From Isochrysis galbana (lineage: Eukaryota > Haptophyta > Isochrysidales > Isochrysidaceae), in contig CM030932.1 in the NCBI GenBank assembly GCA_018136815.1, positions 10,118,269 through 10,182,268 on the forward strand: a stretch of 64,000 nt of DNA. Direction: 5' to 3'. Below the pieces are notes generated by a model, which was not told the DNA's origin, did not search any database, and was given only the letters and a program-made list of their open reading frames with translations. Of this stretch, positions 21,196-32,335 are shown in pieces (position 1 is the first letter of the stretch; every line of letters begins with the position of its first letter). The translations under genes and the position numbers were made by a program.

Positions 21196-21645
21196 CAGTG
21201 ATGGTGCATCAGTACTAATATCAGTTTTTTACATCAGTATCAGCTCACCTCGAGCTGATAACTGATATCAGTTATCAGTTGTCAGCAGCTTGGAGCGGGG
21301 AGAAAACAAAACACCCAGTCCCCTTTACTTTCTACATCCAAAAAAAAAGTGCAAAAAAGTTGAGTTTTACTGAGGTCGGATGGGAGTCGAACTGGCTCTC
21401 CGCACTGCGCCCAGCCCACGCGCTGTCACCTGAGCCACTTGACGCTCGCATATTGCTTAGACGATGACGTTTTGTCGCATTTACGTCTGCAGCAAATACA
21501 CAAGCCACTGATATCAGTTGATATTCTGCTCGCTCAGGGCCTTTGAGGTGATATCAGCTGATGAGGTCCATTAGCTTATATCAGCTATGATATCAGTATC
21601 AGCCTCGAAGTTGGTGTCAGCTGATGAACTGATGCACCATCACTG
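21196..21645. mobile_element. hAT-type MITE with perfect TIRs and 8-bp TSD
   Basis: A 450-bp element. Left end CAGTGATGGTGCATCAGT (21196-21213) and right end ACTGATGCACCATCACTG (21628-21645) are perfect 18-bp inverted repeats. It is flanked by the 8-bp duplication CAACTCAC at 21188-21195 and 21646-21653. TIRs starting CAGTG and an 8-bp TSD are typical of the hAT superfamily. Inside both ends are many short TATCAG/CTGATA motifs and palindromic TGATATCA copies, which look like subterminal transposase-binding sites. It has no coding capacity. The middle contains a tRNA-like sequence. Confidence 0.9.
21372..21446 (-). ncRNA. tRNA-like sequence inside the hAT MITE
   Basis: The minus strand reads AGTGGCTCAGGTGACAGCGC (A-box-like) and, about 35 bases later, AGTTCGACTCCC (B-box-like). 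Spacing fits an RNA polymerase III internal promoter. I could not close a convincing acceptor or T stem, so it is probably a decayed tRNA or a captured SINE head. Confidence 0.35.
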
Positions 21646-21852
21646 CAACTCACAAAACGCCAAAAATAACTGCGATCCATGTCCACCGACTTCCCAAACC
21701 TCCAGGCGTGCCTCGCGGGTCGGCCCGCGGGCACCTGGATGGGCGCTGCCGCAGCTTGGGGCTGCGCGGGCGTCGTCCTCATTCATCGGCCGGCGCGGCG
21801 AGGTGGGCGGGGAGAGAGGGGGGGAGCGGGGAGCGGCGCGCGGCGCGCGCTC

Positions 21853-21882
21853 CATGACCATGATTCTATCATGTTAAGATAG
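21853..21882 (-). promoter_or_regulatory. Orphan LINE 5' hairpin, copy H
   Basis: The minus strand reads CTATC-TTAACAT-GATAG, a 5-bp stem. AATCATGGTC and ATGGAGCGCGCG follow (ATG at 21855-21853). It is the weakest stem of the set. No LINE body follows. Confidence 0.55.
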
Positions 21883-22359
21883 TTTTGAGATGCTAATATG
21901 AAGAGCATGCGACACAAGCGAGCCCACGGCGCGGGGCGCCCCCCTTCCCCTCCCCTCATTTCTTGACCAATACTCCGTGCTCGCAAAAGGCGTTGTTTTT
22001 CACTGACCCCTACCCCCACGCGAACACCAAATATCACTACTACGACAGCCACGGAACGCATGCTCTAAATAGACTCTAAACGCCGAAAAAATGTGGACCC
22101 CCAATCAATCATTTGCAGTAGTATTTGTTTCCGCCAAGCCCAAGGAGGCGCACAGAGCAGAGCAACACAAACTAACTTGGCAAGTAGCATAGCTAATGTT
22201 CCGGAAAGAGGCGCTTGGCATCTTCACGTACTGCACCACAGAGAGCAGGCCCTCTGCTCGCACAAGACGAATGCATCGATGATACGACAAATATTGCCGG
22301 GCGAGTTGAAACCCCAGCTTGAAGCCGTCGCATCTCCTGCGCATCGACCGCGTGGTCGT

Positions 22360-25300
22360 CTAGAGCGACACGACCGCGAGCAGCCGACCCTCCTCGTCCC
22401 TAACCGCGCTTGGCACATCCATCGTGGCATCCGTTCCCCCCTCGACACTCCCGCCGGCATCTGCGTGGACGCGCATGTCGATGTCAAGCCCCGAGGCTTG
22501 GTGAGGCTCGACGTGGGTGTCGGTAGATTGGGAGCGAGAGCTGTCGGGCGCGGGAAGGCGCGCCGGCGGCGGTGTACCGTGTGCAGGCAACTGGACTGCC
22601 AAATCGAAGCGCCGGTCACTGCGGTCGCCCTTGGTCGACGGCCGATCTGACCACCCACGTGGATGTAGCGGCGTGCCGTCTGAACCCTCCGAAGGGAGCT
22701 GCAAGTTGCGCGGCGCGTTTGGCGTGGGTAACTCGCCGTCCGAGTCGGAGCTCGGCTCCTTGATACTGTCGATTGACGGTTCTTTGGCCGGGCCGTGCGC
22801 AGGAGAGCCCTCCGGAGGCGGCACGTGTGAGCTGCGCCGGCGCTCTTGCGACTCGACGTCTTCGATCGACGCCATCGACGCTTGTGACCGGCGCCGGCGC
22901 GCATCCTCGGCGTCCGCCTCACTCACGAAGAAGAGGTGCGAATACCACGGCGAGAACTGCGGCTCGTACGAGACGCTGGCGGCGGCAGAAACCTTGACGC
23001 GCAGCGGCGCAGCGCGGAGCCAGTCGTCGGCGGAGATGGTGTGCTGCGCCTTGGTTAAACCGCACACACGGAACATGATGCGCATCGGATTCAAGCCGGC
23101 AAGGAAGCAGAGTGCGGCACAGACGCCGTCGGCCTGCTGGCGCTTGACCATCTCGGGAGAGTAGATGCGGCCCTTCCAAATGCGGAGTCGCGGGTGGGCG
23201 GTGCCTACAATAGCTGACGAGAGCGGCGGCGAAAGGCGGCGCACGTCGCGGGCCTTGCGGCGAGGCGACGAGGCAGCGCCCTCGACGCGGTACGAGCGAC
23301 GGCGAATGCAGGCCAAGCAGCAGCTGAGGCAGCCAGAGTTGATGGCGGCGGCCATCTCGCCGAGTGGAAGTAGCGTGCCGAGCAGCAAGTACGTGGCGTG
23401 TGCAAGCAAGAAGACGGCAACAGCGAGCGTTGCGAGCGCGAGTATGGCCGAACCCCATGAGGTGGCGGCGTGATCTAGCACCTCGCCAAATGTGATGGTG
23501 GCACTACTGTCGTCAATACTTGAGAAGTTGGCGAGTGACTGCACGCCCACTTGGAGCGAGGCAAGTAAATTGGGATCAAGCGGGTAGCCGGGCACCATCG
23601 GTGCACCGTAGGCCCAGAACCCGATGCCCAGGTGAAGGAACACCATCAGCTTGAGCCACACGAGCGTGCTCGCCACCAGCTGCACGTCGTATGTGGGCGG
23701 CGTGCGGCAGACGCGCAGCATGGACCACTTCTGGATGCCGTAGTGGCCAAGGGCGTAGATGACACCCATCAGGTAGACGAGAGGCATACACGCCGAGAAG
23801 AGGAGCACAACAGAAAGGAAGGCATACGTGCGCGCAATGCGCCGCGGCACGTCAAATTTGGGCCCGATTAAGAGCGCCACAACGTCAGCGAGCGTCGAAC
23901 GTGTGCCCACGAGCGCCCATCGCACCAGCCGGTGTCGGAGGTAGAGGAAGACGGGCCAGAGAAAGCCGATGACGAATTCGACCACAAGCGTGGTGCCAAC
24001 AAGCACACCCACGGTCGTGTACCAGCGCGCTTCCATGTCGAGGTATTTGCCTCGGAACTGATGGCGGGGTGTGGCGGGAGGGAGGCGGGAATGAGGGATT
24101 GAGAGTGCACGGGAGAGGCCGCCGAGAGCGCGGGCCGGCTCCCGCGGAGCGTGCGGAGCGCGCAGGCCAGGGCGCGGCGACGCACGAGGAAGCCCTTGGG
24201 TCCGGTGACGCAGCAAACGAGAATGTCCGATACGAGGCACGATGCGACGTCTTCCACCCAGCAGCCCATCGACGCGCCAGCGGGCACGATGGCGGCGCCC
24301 ACAAGGAGTGGTACCAAGCCCAGGTTACACGTAACAAAGAAGGTGAGCAGCGAGAGCTTGATCGTCTCGCGCCGTGTGAAGGTAGGGTGGCGCTCGAAGC
24401 GCGCCACGCGGCCGACGAGCGCTGTGATCAGGTTGTTGAAGGTGACGAGCGCGATGGAGACGGCCAACCCCAAGCCCTGCTCTGCGCTCACGTATTGCGC
24501 AAGCTGTCGCGTCTGCTCGAGCGTGAGGCTCTGCACGCCGTCTAGACCGGTAGTCCGGTTGAGGCCGAGCAGCGCGGCGGCAGTCTCAGTCACGTCTGTC
24601 TTAAGCGAGTGGATCATCATAACGGCGCTCACGGTGGCGACGGTGATGGCGAGGAGCAGTGCGCGCGCGACGACCCGGCGGAGCAGCGTGCCCCACGCGG
24701 CGGTGCGCGGAAAGTTGGTCAGGTCAGACGGCAGGTTTTCGAAGGTGGCGTCCTGCGGGTGCGGCGCGGGGAATGCACGTAGCCGACGGCTCTCACGCGC
24801 ATCGTCGCGTGCCGCGTTGGCGGCGACGGCGCTTGCGCGCAAAGCAGCAAGCTTAGTCTCGGTTGACTCGCCGTCTGGCGCTTCGTTCGCATCCGGAAAG
24901 CGGCGCCGGCCGAGCGGGCTTGACTGATGGCGTACGGCGGCGACAGCCGGGGCGACGACACCTTCTCCCACTACGGCAGCCGACTCACGCGCCGCCTTCG
25001 CCGCCGCGTCAACATCGGCCTGAAGCTCTGCGCGCGCCATCTCCATGGCAGCAGCGGGCGGCCCAACGAGTGGGTATCGCAGGTAGGTGGGCTGGAAGAG
25101 GTAGGGCAGCCCGCCACGCATCGCCTCAAGGCACGCCTGCGCGCCCTCCTCGCGCTCAAAGGTGACGAAGGCGCCGCACGGCGCAAGCTCGTACGAGCGC
25201 GAGGCGAGTGCCGATCGTCGTGCATCGTGCCGCCGCAGCGCGCGCCCAACACTTCGCTCGGCGGCATGCACCGCCGACTCCAACTTGTAGTCCATCGCGT

Positions 25301-26950
25301 CCGCGCTCCGTGTAGTGGCGTGAGTAAAGCGCGCGCGTGCCTGCAGGACAATGGCACGAAATAGGGTGGAAGGGGGCTCTTGAAGGTTTCCTGGCGAGCG
25401 GGTTGGCGGTGGAAGGGCGCGCGCGTATGTGCAGCGCACCTTGGCAAGCACGTGCCGCGCGCGGTCAAGGCGTTTTTCGTACGGTGTCAGTTCAATCTTA
25501 GCGCGGAGAAGCGCGCCGTACTTTAGGATGAGGCACGCATCATGCACCTGCAGCCCACCACTCTCGCGAAGCTGGAGCATAGCCTCGGCCTGTGCGGTGT
25601 ACTTCGCTTCGAGCGACGTGCCGTGCCGGCGCGCGGCCATCCCGCGCAACGTGGTGATGCGTTGGTCAACCCAATTGTGGAGAGCCGCCTCGACATGCGC
25701 CTTGATGGTGAGCGGTGTGGCGGACTTTGGAAGCCCATGCAACCGCACTGAATAGCGCTGCACTAGCACGCGCGATGTAGCAAACTCGTCGGCAGCGAGC
25801 CATTGCGCGCGGCGTCGAAAGGCGCGAATCACGAGGATGAAGAAGAATGAGTAGATAATTTCGAGCCCGCACGTGATCGTGTTCACGAGCTGCAGATCGG
25901 CACACAGCGCCGACACGTCGGTGGATGCGTCGTCGACAAGCGCTGGGAGCGCCGAATCGCAAGTCAGCCGGCCCGAAAGCGAGAGGACCGCAATGCTGTT
26001 GTAGCCTGGGTGTGCATAGCGCTCAGGCGATGAAGCGAGGCAAGGCAGGGGGCGTGGTGTGGGGAGGGCATGGTGCACAGGGCATGGGGATTGAGTGGGT
26101 GGGATGATATGGGGTTGGCGTGGGGTGGGGTGTGCCAGATTGGGCGTACGACGCGAGGCGTAGCCGCGGTGCAATGAAATTTGGGCACAGGGCGTTGGGA
26201 TCGATGCGAAGAGATTGGTACGTGCGGCGTGAGCGGGCGGCGCGCCGCGTGCGGGCGGTGGGCGGCAGACGGCGGGCAGTGGGCGGCGGCCCTCTCACCA
26301 AAAAGGTCGGCTGATGTGAGCAGCCCGCTAGCGCGTAGTGAAGCGTACTGGTACATAGCCGAGTAGACGATGGCTGGAAGCGAGAGTACAAAGCCGAGCG
26401 CGCACATGCCGGCCATCAGCCTGAGCAAGTCAAAGTAGAGCTGCGTGGCGACGCCTCCCGCCGCGTCGGCTAGCTGCGGCACAGGTGTGCGCAGCGGTAT
26501 CCGCGTGAGCACGCCCTCCTCACTCATCATCCGCGGGTGCGCCAGCTGGGCTGCCGCTGCAGCCCTTCGGAGCGCCCACTGCCGCCACCGCCGCAGATCC
26601 GTGCGGCTCGCCACCTCCGGCTCCTCTTCCAGCCCATTCCCCTCGCTTCCTCGCCTCGGAGTGGCGCTCTCGATCACTTCCGCCTTTGTCTGTGCCCTGA
26701 ACATCCGCCGGCGCGCCGCAGTCGCCCCACGAGAGGAGACAGTCTTGGCGGCCGCAGCCTCTCTCCCCTCATCCATCGAGAGAACGAGAGAGTGCTTGAG
26801 GGAGTGTGCGGAGAGCAGGGCGAGGGCGTGGCTGAGCGCGTCGGAGATGGTGAGTGAGATCGAATGGCCGCGAGAGTTGACGCGCACGGGCGCGGGGGGA
26901 GGGCGCGGAGGGGAGGGAGGAGCCGCAAAGGCGACCGAGCGGCGCGCCAT
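22360..26950 (-). CDS. Polytopic membrane protein, OSCA/TMEM63-like
   Basis: Three exons (26950-26299, 26005-24186, 24057-22360), GT-AG, phases consistent, 1389 aa. The N-terminal 150 residues are Pro/Ser/Arg-rich and cytosolic-looking. Two hydrophobic segments follow (LLRLMAGMCALGFVLSLPAI; LEIIYSFFFILVIRAF). A large soluble loop starts YSVRLHGLPKSATPLTIKAH and contains CGAFVTFEREEGAQAC, the RRM-like pattern of the cytosolic domain in OSCA/TMEM63 proteins. About seven more membrane helices follow, with RTYAFLSVVLLFSACMPLVY near the middle. The tail is about 200 residues, Ser/Asp/Pro-rich. OSCA/TMEM63 proteins are mechanosensitive or osmosensitive cation channels. I assign the family from topology plus the loop, so a related anoctamin-superfamily member is possible. 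The upstream 26960-27550 is CT/GA-rich. Confidence 0.7.
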
Positions 26951-27239
26951 TCGAAGAGAGAGCCAGAGATCTCGGGCGGGGGGGGTCCGCAGTAAATGGA
27001 AAGAGCGCCTTGAAGACAAAAGAAACGCCGAAGGGGTCCGCGGGCACACTCGGTCCTCCACTGGGCGCGTTCTGAGCAAGTGGAGGGAATCGGGAGAGAG
27101 AGAAAGCGCCCAGAGTACAGAAGAAAACTCTCCGTCGGCACGCGGAGGCAAACTCGCAGCAGCGGCCGCCCGCCCGCGCCCCTCTCCCCCCCTCTCTCCC
27201 CCTCTCCCCCACCCCCCGCCCCGCCTCGCGCTCTGCGCA

Positions 27240-27729
27240 GCTTCCGTTATCTCTCCTTCTCTCTCTCTTCTCCTCTCTCTCCATGCGCTCTCCTCTTCTT
27301 CATGGTAGAGTTATCTCTCTTCTCTCTTTCTTCTCTCTCTCTCTCTCTCTCTCTTCTCCTCTCTCTCCATGCGCTCTCCTCTTCTTAATGGTAGAGGGAG
27401 AGAATGAGTGAGAGAGGGGATCTTCTTCTCTCTCTCTTCTCGCCTTCTTCACCGTACTCGTCAACTCTCCCTTCGCTCTCTCTTCTTCTCTCCTCTCCTC
27501 GCCTTCTTCGTTTGAACCCGGCGCAGACCCTGTGAGAGGAGAGTGCGGGGGGCGAACGCGCGCTACCTCCGCGTGATTGAGCCGTTAGGAAGTAAAACGT
27601 GGGACAACACCGGATTCGCGGAGAAACCTCCCGCCCTCTCCTCTCCTCCTCTCCTATCGCTCTCATCGGACAGAGCGAGAGAGAGAGGGAGAGGGAGAGA
27701 GAAAGAGGAGAGAGAGAGAGAGAGAGAGG
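27240..27729. repeat. CT/GA microsatellite tracts
   Basis: Several (CT)n runs (27255-27375, 27425-27500). A 45-base block around 'ctctccatgcgctctcctct' is duplicated at 27278 and 27365. A (GA)n run abuts the N block. No gene is seen. Confidence 0.85.
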
Positions 27730-27829
27730 NNNNNNNNNNNNNNNNNNNNNNNNNNNNNNNNNNNNNNNNNNNNNNNNNNNNNNNNNNNNNNNNNNNNNNN
27801 NNNNNNNNNNNNNNNNNNNNNNNNNNNNN
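27730..27829. other. Assembly gap (100 N)
   Basis: One hundred N directly after a (GA)n tract, which probably stopped the assembly. Confidence 0.99.
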
Positions 27830-27882
27830 ATTGGGGAGGTGAGGTGGTACGAGTTATCACTGATTTCTTAGTTCATATTGAT

Positions 27883-28278
27883 AAGCCCCCTTTACACGGT
27901 GGATAAAGACTTCAATCTTGTAACATCGGAGGACCTCTCGCAGGCGGCGAGAGAATTGGATATACGAAACATCACTTAGGATGGATAACAATCTTACTAG
28001 AAGTAAACTTGGCGGAGATCAAAGCGGGATCACACGGACTCCAAGGAGGGTATTCCGATAAAAGTAAGAACACAAGAGAAGCCACAGTCTCCCGCCCCCT
28101 TCTCTCTGACTCCCGGCCGAAGCAGCGCGCACGGCCTCCCTGGAACCGGCTTCTCCGTTAAAGAGGGAACTGGGGAAGGGGAAGGGGGTTGATAGGGGTT
28201 AGGGTTGGGTAGTAGGGAGGTTCAATAGCACGCTGCCTCACGCCGCGCATGTAGCGGGAATTTTTAAGAAGATTTTTT
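27883..28278 (+). mobile_element. 5'-truncated LINE insertion with 18-bp TSD
   Basis: Flanked by TTCTTAGTTCATATTGAT at 27865-27882 and 28279-28296. The 396-bp body encodes the last residues of the LINE ORF (SPLYTVDKDFNL, ending ELDIRNIT and stop), matching the C-terminus of copy C. The 3' UTR also matches copy C's, including the motif accggcttctccg, and it ends in AATTTTTAAGAAGATTTTTT. It is the classic result of incomplete target-primed reverse transcription. Confidence 0.9.
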
Positions 28279-28396
28279 TTCTTAGTTCATATTGATGTAT
28301 GTAACATGACCCCTCCTTCTTCCCGCCACACCCAACACCCCGCGCCCACTGGTCGGCGCCAACTCTCTGTACCACAAACAGGGGCACCGTAGCGAA

Positions 28397-28690
28397 AAAG
28401 TTGTTATGCGCACGCACGGCGTCCCCGCGGGGGACCCGATGCACATCGCGCCATACGCACGCACGGCGTGCACCTGGGCGATTGCAACTCATCACACATG
28501 CCCTGTTGAGAATTTTATTATTATATTGTCTGTTTACGTTATTGTGTGCCCTGTGTGCCACAGACAAGTGCACCGTAGAGAAAAAGTTGTTATGCGCACG
28601 CACGGCGTCCCGCAGGGGAGACCCGATGCACACCTCGCAATACGCACGCACAGCACCACATGGGAGTTATGCGCACGCACGTCCCCACCC
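28397..28690 (+). repeat. Direct repeats of a GCGCACGCACGGCGTCC block
   Basis: The block 'gttgttatgcgcacgcacgg' occurs at 28401 and 28587. In both places it is followed by cgtccc and gacccgatgcaca, so the period is about 187 bases. A partial third copy, gttatgcgcacgcacg, lies near 28667. No gene is seen. Confidence 0.75.
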
Positions 28691-28743
28691 TATTTCCATA
28701 TTGATTAACGGTATCTACGAAAACACAACAGTCTAAATACATA

Positions 28744-29050
28744 CTAAATAAAAACAAAACTACCACCTTGTCCTCTTTCGACGGAACGCGACTTCAAAGC
28801 CTGTGTCTGGCTCAATTGGTCAGGGGGGAACAGGGCTTTGCCTGTTCCCACCCTCTGTGAGGTCTGGCCGGAGGGAGGAGGCGGGAGCATGTCGACATTT
28901 TCGTCGGCAGGGGCAGCGGCTTGCGCGCGTTTGGGCTCAGGTGGCATGAGGCGGCCCCGTTGGGGCGTCGTGACGTCGTGACAGCGCTGGGCTGGGAGGT
29001 AGGAGCCGGCGGCGCGCGCTCCATCGCTAAAACTATAGCAAAAGTTTGAC
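28744..29050 (-). mobile_element. LINE 5'-end remnant, copy D
   Basis: The minus strand starts with a degraded hairpin (AAACT...AGTTT, 29049-29029), then TAGCG and ATGGAGCGCGCGCC. The Pro-rich N-terminal coding sequence follows with indels: the frame starting MERAPPAPTSQPSAVTTS shifts after about 20 codons. GGCAAAGCCCTGTTCCC-type sequence shared with copies B and C is recognisable. It stops near 28744. No TSD was found. Confidence 0.7.
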
Positions 29051-29531
29051 GCCGTGGCACTCTTCGCCACAGCGAGGAGGAAAGCCTAAGATCTTGCCAG
29101 AACGACTCACGGCGTAACTGGCCGGAACCCAGAGCTTGGCAAGAGCTTGGGCGGCTTGGGGCGCGTGTGCGGCGGAGAAGGGAAAGAGGAAAGAGGGGCG
29201 CCGGCTTCCCCCCCGAGGGCTAGGGGAAAGGTGAGTTTTCTTTTCCCTTCTTTCCTTCGGTCTAACGCGCCCCCTCGCTGCTCGGTCGCCGTTCACTAGC
29301 GCAGAGTAAAGCCCGCGGGTCATTTGTCGCCGACACGACGAAGAAATCAGCGCCGGGCTTTCAAACGGCTTCGCGAGCCCGAAAGCGAGCGTGGCGGGAA
29401 GGGGTGTTATCTTCCCGTCCGAGCCGCGTCGTGTCGTCGGGAGGAGAATCTCTCCTCTCCTCATCGTCGGGCGGAAGTCACTCCCTCGCTCTCTCCCCCG
29501 CGTCGTCCGTCTTTCTGCTCTTCCTGTGCCG

Positions 29532-30296
29532 ATGTCGCTCGCTCTCGAGGATATGCTCACCTTGATGATGGTGGCGAAGCAGGAGCACAGGAGGAGGTGT
29601 CAACGGGAGCTGCTTCTGCAATGGATCGCCCATGTGCACAGCCCAATGAACCATCAGCCGTGGCGTTCCCCTGCCGGCTACGTTTCCGACGAGGCGGCGT
29701 TGCGCCGCCGCTATGAGCGCCATCTGCAGTCGGTCACTGCCAACGAGATGATGGCGCAGCTGCGTCTGCCGGATGTGTCGGTGGACGCCGACGAGCTGTG
29801 GAAACAACTCGCCGGCGATGTCGCAGACGAGGCATCCTTGCGGGAATTCTTTCAGCGCCGACAGGCCACATTTGCGAATGGTCAGTCACCCCTCCGCATC
29901 GAAACGGCGACGAAAGTGACCAACTTGGCCGCGCTCCGTCGCTTCGTCTCGGCTGATGGATTCGATGTCAACCCCCTGAACTCATACGACCGCAGGCAAG
30001 ACTCTCTCCTCTTCCACGGCTGTCCCGAGGCGTCGGTGGCCAACATTATATCGGTAGGCCTCTCTATGGGATTCGCGAGGAACGGCAAGCTCGGCCAAGG
30101 ACTGTACGGCGCATCTGACCCACGGAAGTCTATGATATACACTGGCATGGGTCGTCATGGCAACGGCAGCTTCATGTTGGTGTGCCGCTTCAACCTTGGC
30201 TGTGGGGCTGACCACGCAACGGACTCCGTCTTTGACGAGTTCTGCGTCTATGATGAAAGTCATGTCGTTGTGCTTTGGTCGTTGAAGTTGCAGTAA
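29532..30296 (+). CDS. PARP-type ADP-ribosyltransferase
   Basis: 254 aa from ATG 29532 (MSLALEDMLTLMMVAKQEHR). I preferred this ATG because the 47 codons upstream are GC-rich leader without domain character. The N-terminal 110 residues are helical and charged. The C-terminal half is the ADP-ribosyltransferase fold: LLFHGCP with the NAD-binding His-Gly, then GQGLYGASDPRKSMIY with the conserved Tyr region, then DEFCVYDESHVVVLW with the Glu before the VY motif. An H-Y-E-like triad is therefore present, as in PARPs. No WWE, BRCT, zinc-finger or macro domain is attached, so this is a minimal enzyme. Transfer of ADP-ribose to protein is expected; chain elongation cannot be predicted. No intron is needed. 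Confidence 0.8.
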   Translation: MSLALEDMLTLMMVAKQEHRRRCQRELLLQWIAHVHSPMNHQPWRSPAGYVSDEAALRRRYERHLQSVTANEMMAQLRLPDVSVDADELWKQLAGDVADEASLREFFQRRQATFANGQSPLRIETATKVTNLAALRRFVSADGFDVNPLNSYDRRQDSLLFHGCPEASVANIISVGLSMGFARNGKLGQGLYGASDPRKSMIYTGMGRHGNGSFMLVCRFNLGCGADHATDSVFDEFCVYDESHVVVLWSLKLQ

Positions 30297-30299
30297 GAC

Positions 30300-30940
30300 A
30301 GACCTTGGTGAAGGAGACGTATGCCCTGTCTCAGCGTGACGGAATGCCACGATGTACCCCGGAGCGACAGCATAGAGAATAGACGAGAATTGAGGGGATA
30401 AGATGCCCAACACGTATGAGAAGAGAGACGCTGTGGGGAATGATATGCTTCCGACAAGAAGCTACGGGAGGCAGAGAGCTGAAGTCGGAGGAGGTTAAAG
30501 GGTCGTAGCCAGTAGTGTCGGCCACTCTGGATGGCAGCCGGGGCTTCCCGCTCCTGTCCCGCTGCTAGGAGTGTAGCTTTGGCGGCTCATACGTAGACTA
30601 TTGTTAATTGTCGTATTTAGAAGTGTGGTAAAGAAAGGGGTGCGAAAATGAATGCAGGGCAAATGAATGTGTCGCGGCGGCGGCGGCTGCGGCTGCACGG
30701 CTCCGGCAAAATGCAGCGGCTGCACGACCTTGGCTGACGTTTTCAAAGAGGACAACATCTACGAGCCGACAAAGCTATTTGACTTTCATAAAAGTTGGGG
30801 TCGAGCATCGAGCACGACTAGCCTGTGTCGCATCCGCGAGTGCTAGGACTCACAAAGAAAACAGAAAACAGGAGAAGAAAGGTGCAGAAAAGTCGGGAAT
30901 TCAGTCGGGCAAAGGTGTAAAAAAGTGAAGCAAATAGAAA
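30300..30940. other. No gene seen
   Basis: The region holds the PARP 3' flank and AT-richer DNA with a CGG/CGGCTG-rich patch at 30672-30720. No open frame has coding character. Confidence 0.5.
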
Positions 30941-30944
30941 GTAT

Positions 30945-31115
30945 AGGCGAGAAGCGCTCAATCACGCCATCACCGGCAGCATAGAAAAGCGTTCAATCAC
31001 CATCAGCATCAGCCTACACGTGGGAACGCGTTCAATCGCCATCACCCCCACCGCATGGAAAAGCCTTCAATCACCATCAGCTTACACATGGAAAAGCGTT
31101 CAATCGCCATCACCT
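30945..31115 (-). repeat. Tandem array of a GATTGAACGCTTTTC motif
   Basis: Five imperfect copies of a 30-45 base unit containing, on the minus strand, GATGGTGATTGAACGCTTTT followed by C and (C/T)ATG. The same motif occurs three times in the opposite orientation at 61107-61190, next to a hAT C-terminal domain, and once near 13530, next to a hAT N-terminal fragment. They are likely subterminal repeats of a hAT-type element. Confidence 0.7.
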
Positions 31116-31136
31116 CCCGGAAGCATATCCCCGCCC

Positions 31137-31215
31137 AAGGCAGGGCACTGAGTTGTAGGTACTTGTTGCCCGCAAGAGACAAGAGTGGGATGAAGACAAG
31201 AAGTGTGCCAACAGC
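31137..31215 (-). mobile_element. Fragment of the short LINE-family element (E type)
   Basis: On the minus strand it matches the E-element block around 56205-56270, including acctacaactcagtgccctg. It is an internal fragment with neither end. From 31216 to 32300 I see no convincing gene. Confidence 0.6.
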
Positions 31216-32335
31216 GGATAAAGGGGCCGTGTTTTGTACCCCAAATGCTACATTGTACCCCAAACTTCCAAAGCTCTTGGAGATTCACCACACCTTCAGT
31301 TTTTATTGATATTTGAGTTCTAGGTCGATACCATTGATCTAGAGAGCCCACCAGAAGCACATGACCCCATTCGCTCGACGAATATTATTTTAAGACTCGA
31401 GATTACTTCTACCCCAGCACCGCTGTGTCGTCGGGGTACAAAGCACAAAGTCGGCCGCTCAACACAGACGCCACCCGAGGACTCATCACTCCGGCGGGCG
31501 GCTCGCACTGGACATACAAACCTTCTGACACAAAAACTACGGCCAAATTCGACGTGAAACGCGCCCACTAGCTCATTCTTTCTACCAGCTGGCGTGCCGC
31601 TTCGCGCGACGAGGAGGAAAGGAGAGAAATCAAGAGCGGCGCCCCACCTGCACGCGATCACCGCCCCTACTCGCCCGCATGAGCGCCAGTAAAGTGATGC
31701 AAGAGGTAGAGGCGGCTTTGAGCAGGCATAAAGCGCGGACCGCCGCCCAGGGAGAGAGAAAGTGCAGCGCTCGCTAGTTCCAACAGCCGCTCATTGGGGT
31801 GATTTGGGCTGTGCCGCAGCGCGAACGCCCGCTCACCCCGAAATTTCGGCTGGGAAGGGCGAGTCTATGCCTGGAATGGCCACATGCCCCGACTTTGGAG
31901 GCTTTCTCCAACCAAACAAAGGGGGCGGCAGCAGCAGGCATGAGAGGGTCTGGTGACTGACCCACCATGGCGGCGCTGCGCGGCCGAAATTTCAACAGTC
32001 GCCCGTCAGCGAGAACCCTTGTACGAGCTCAGAACTTTCAACGTGAAAATATTTTGAGTCCATAGAAGAGGATTTCAACCATTAGAACATTAGAACTATT
32101 TCATTTTCTGCACTTTTTGGTCAAGTACAGCCCGATATTCAGCAGCAATGCTCAATCTTTCTACAGATCCTTCAGACCATGACCCCCTACGATCACCCTG
32201 GCCGCTGAACGGCCATCTATTAGGTTCTCGACGCACAAAATACACGTTGCAACAAATCGCAAATGCACCCCGCACAGACGCAGACGCTCACTCACAAGAA
32301 CACTGTGACTAGAACACACACACGAAACGCTAGGT

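Noticed and set aside
28397-28690. CRISPR-like direct repeats
   Set aside because: Only two to three copies, spaced about 187 bases, in a eukaryotic genome with no cas genes. It is an ordinary dispersed or tandem repeat.
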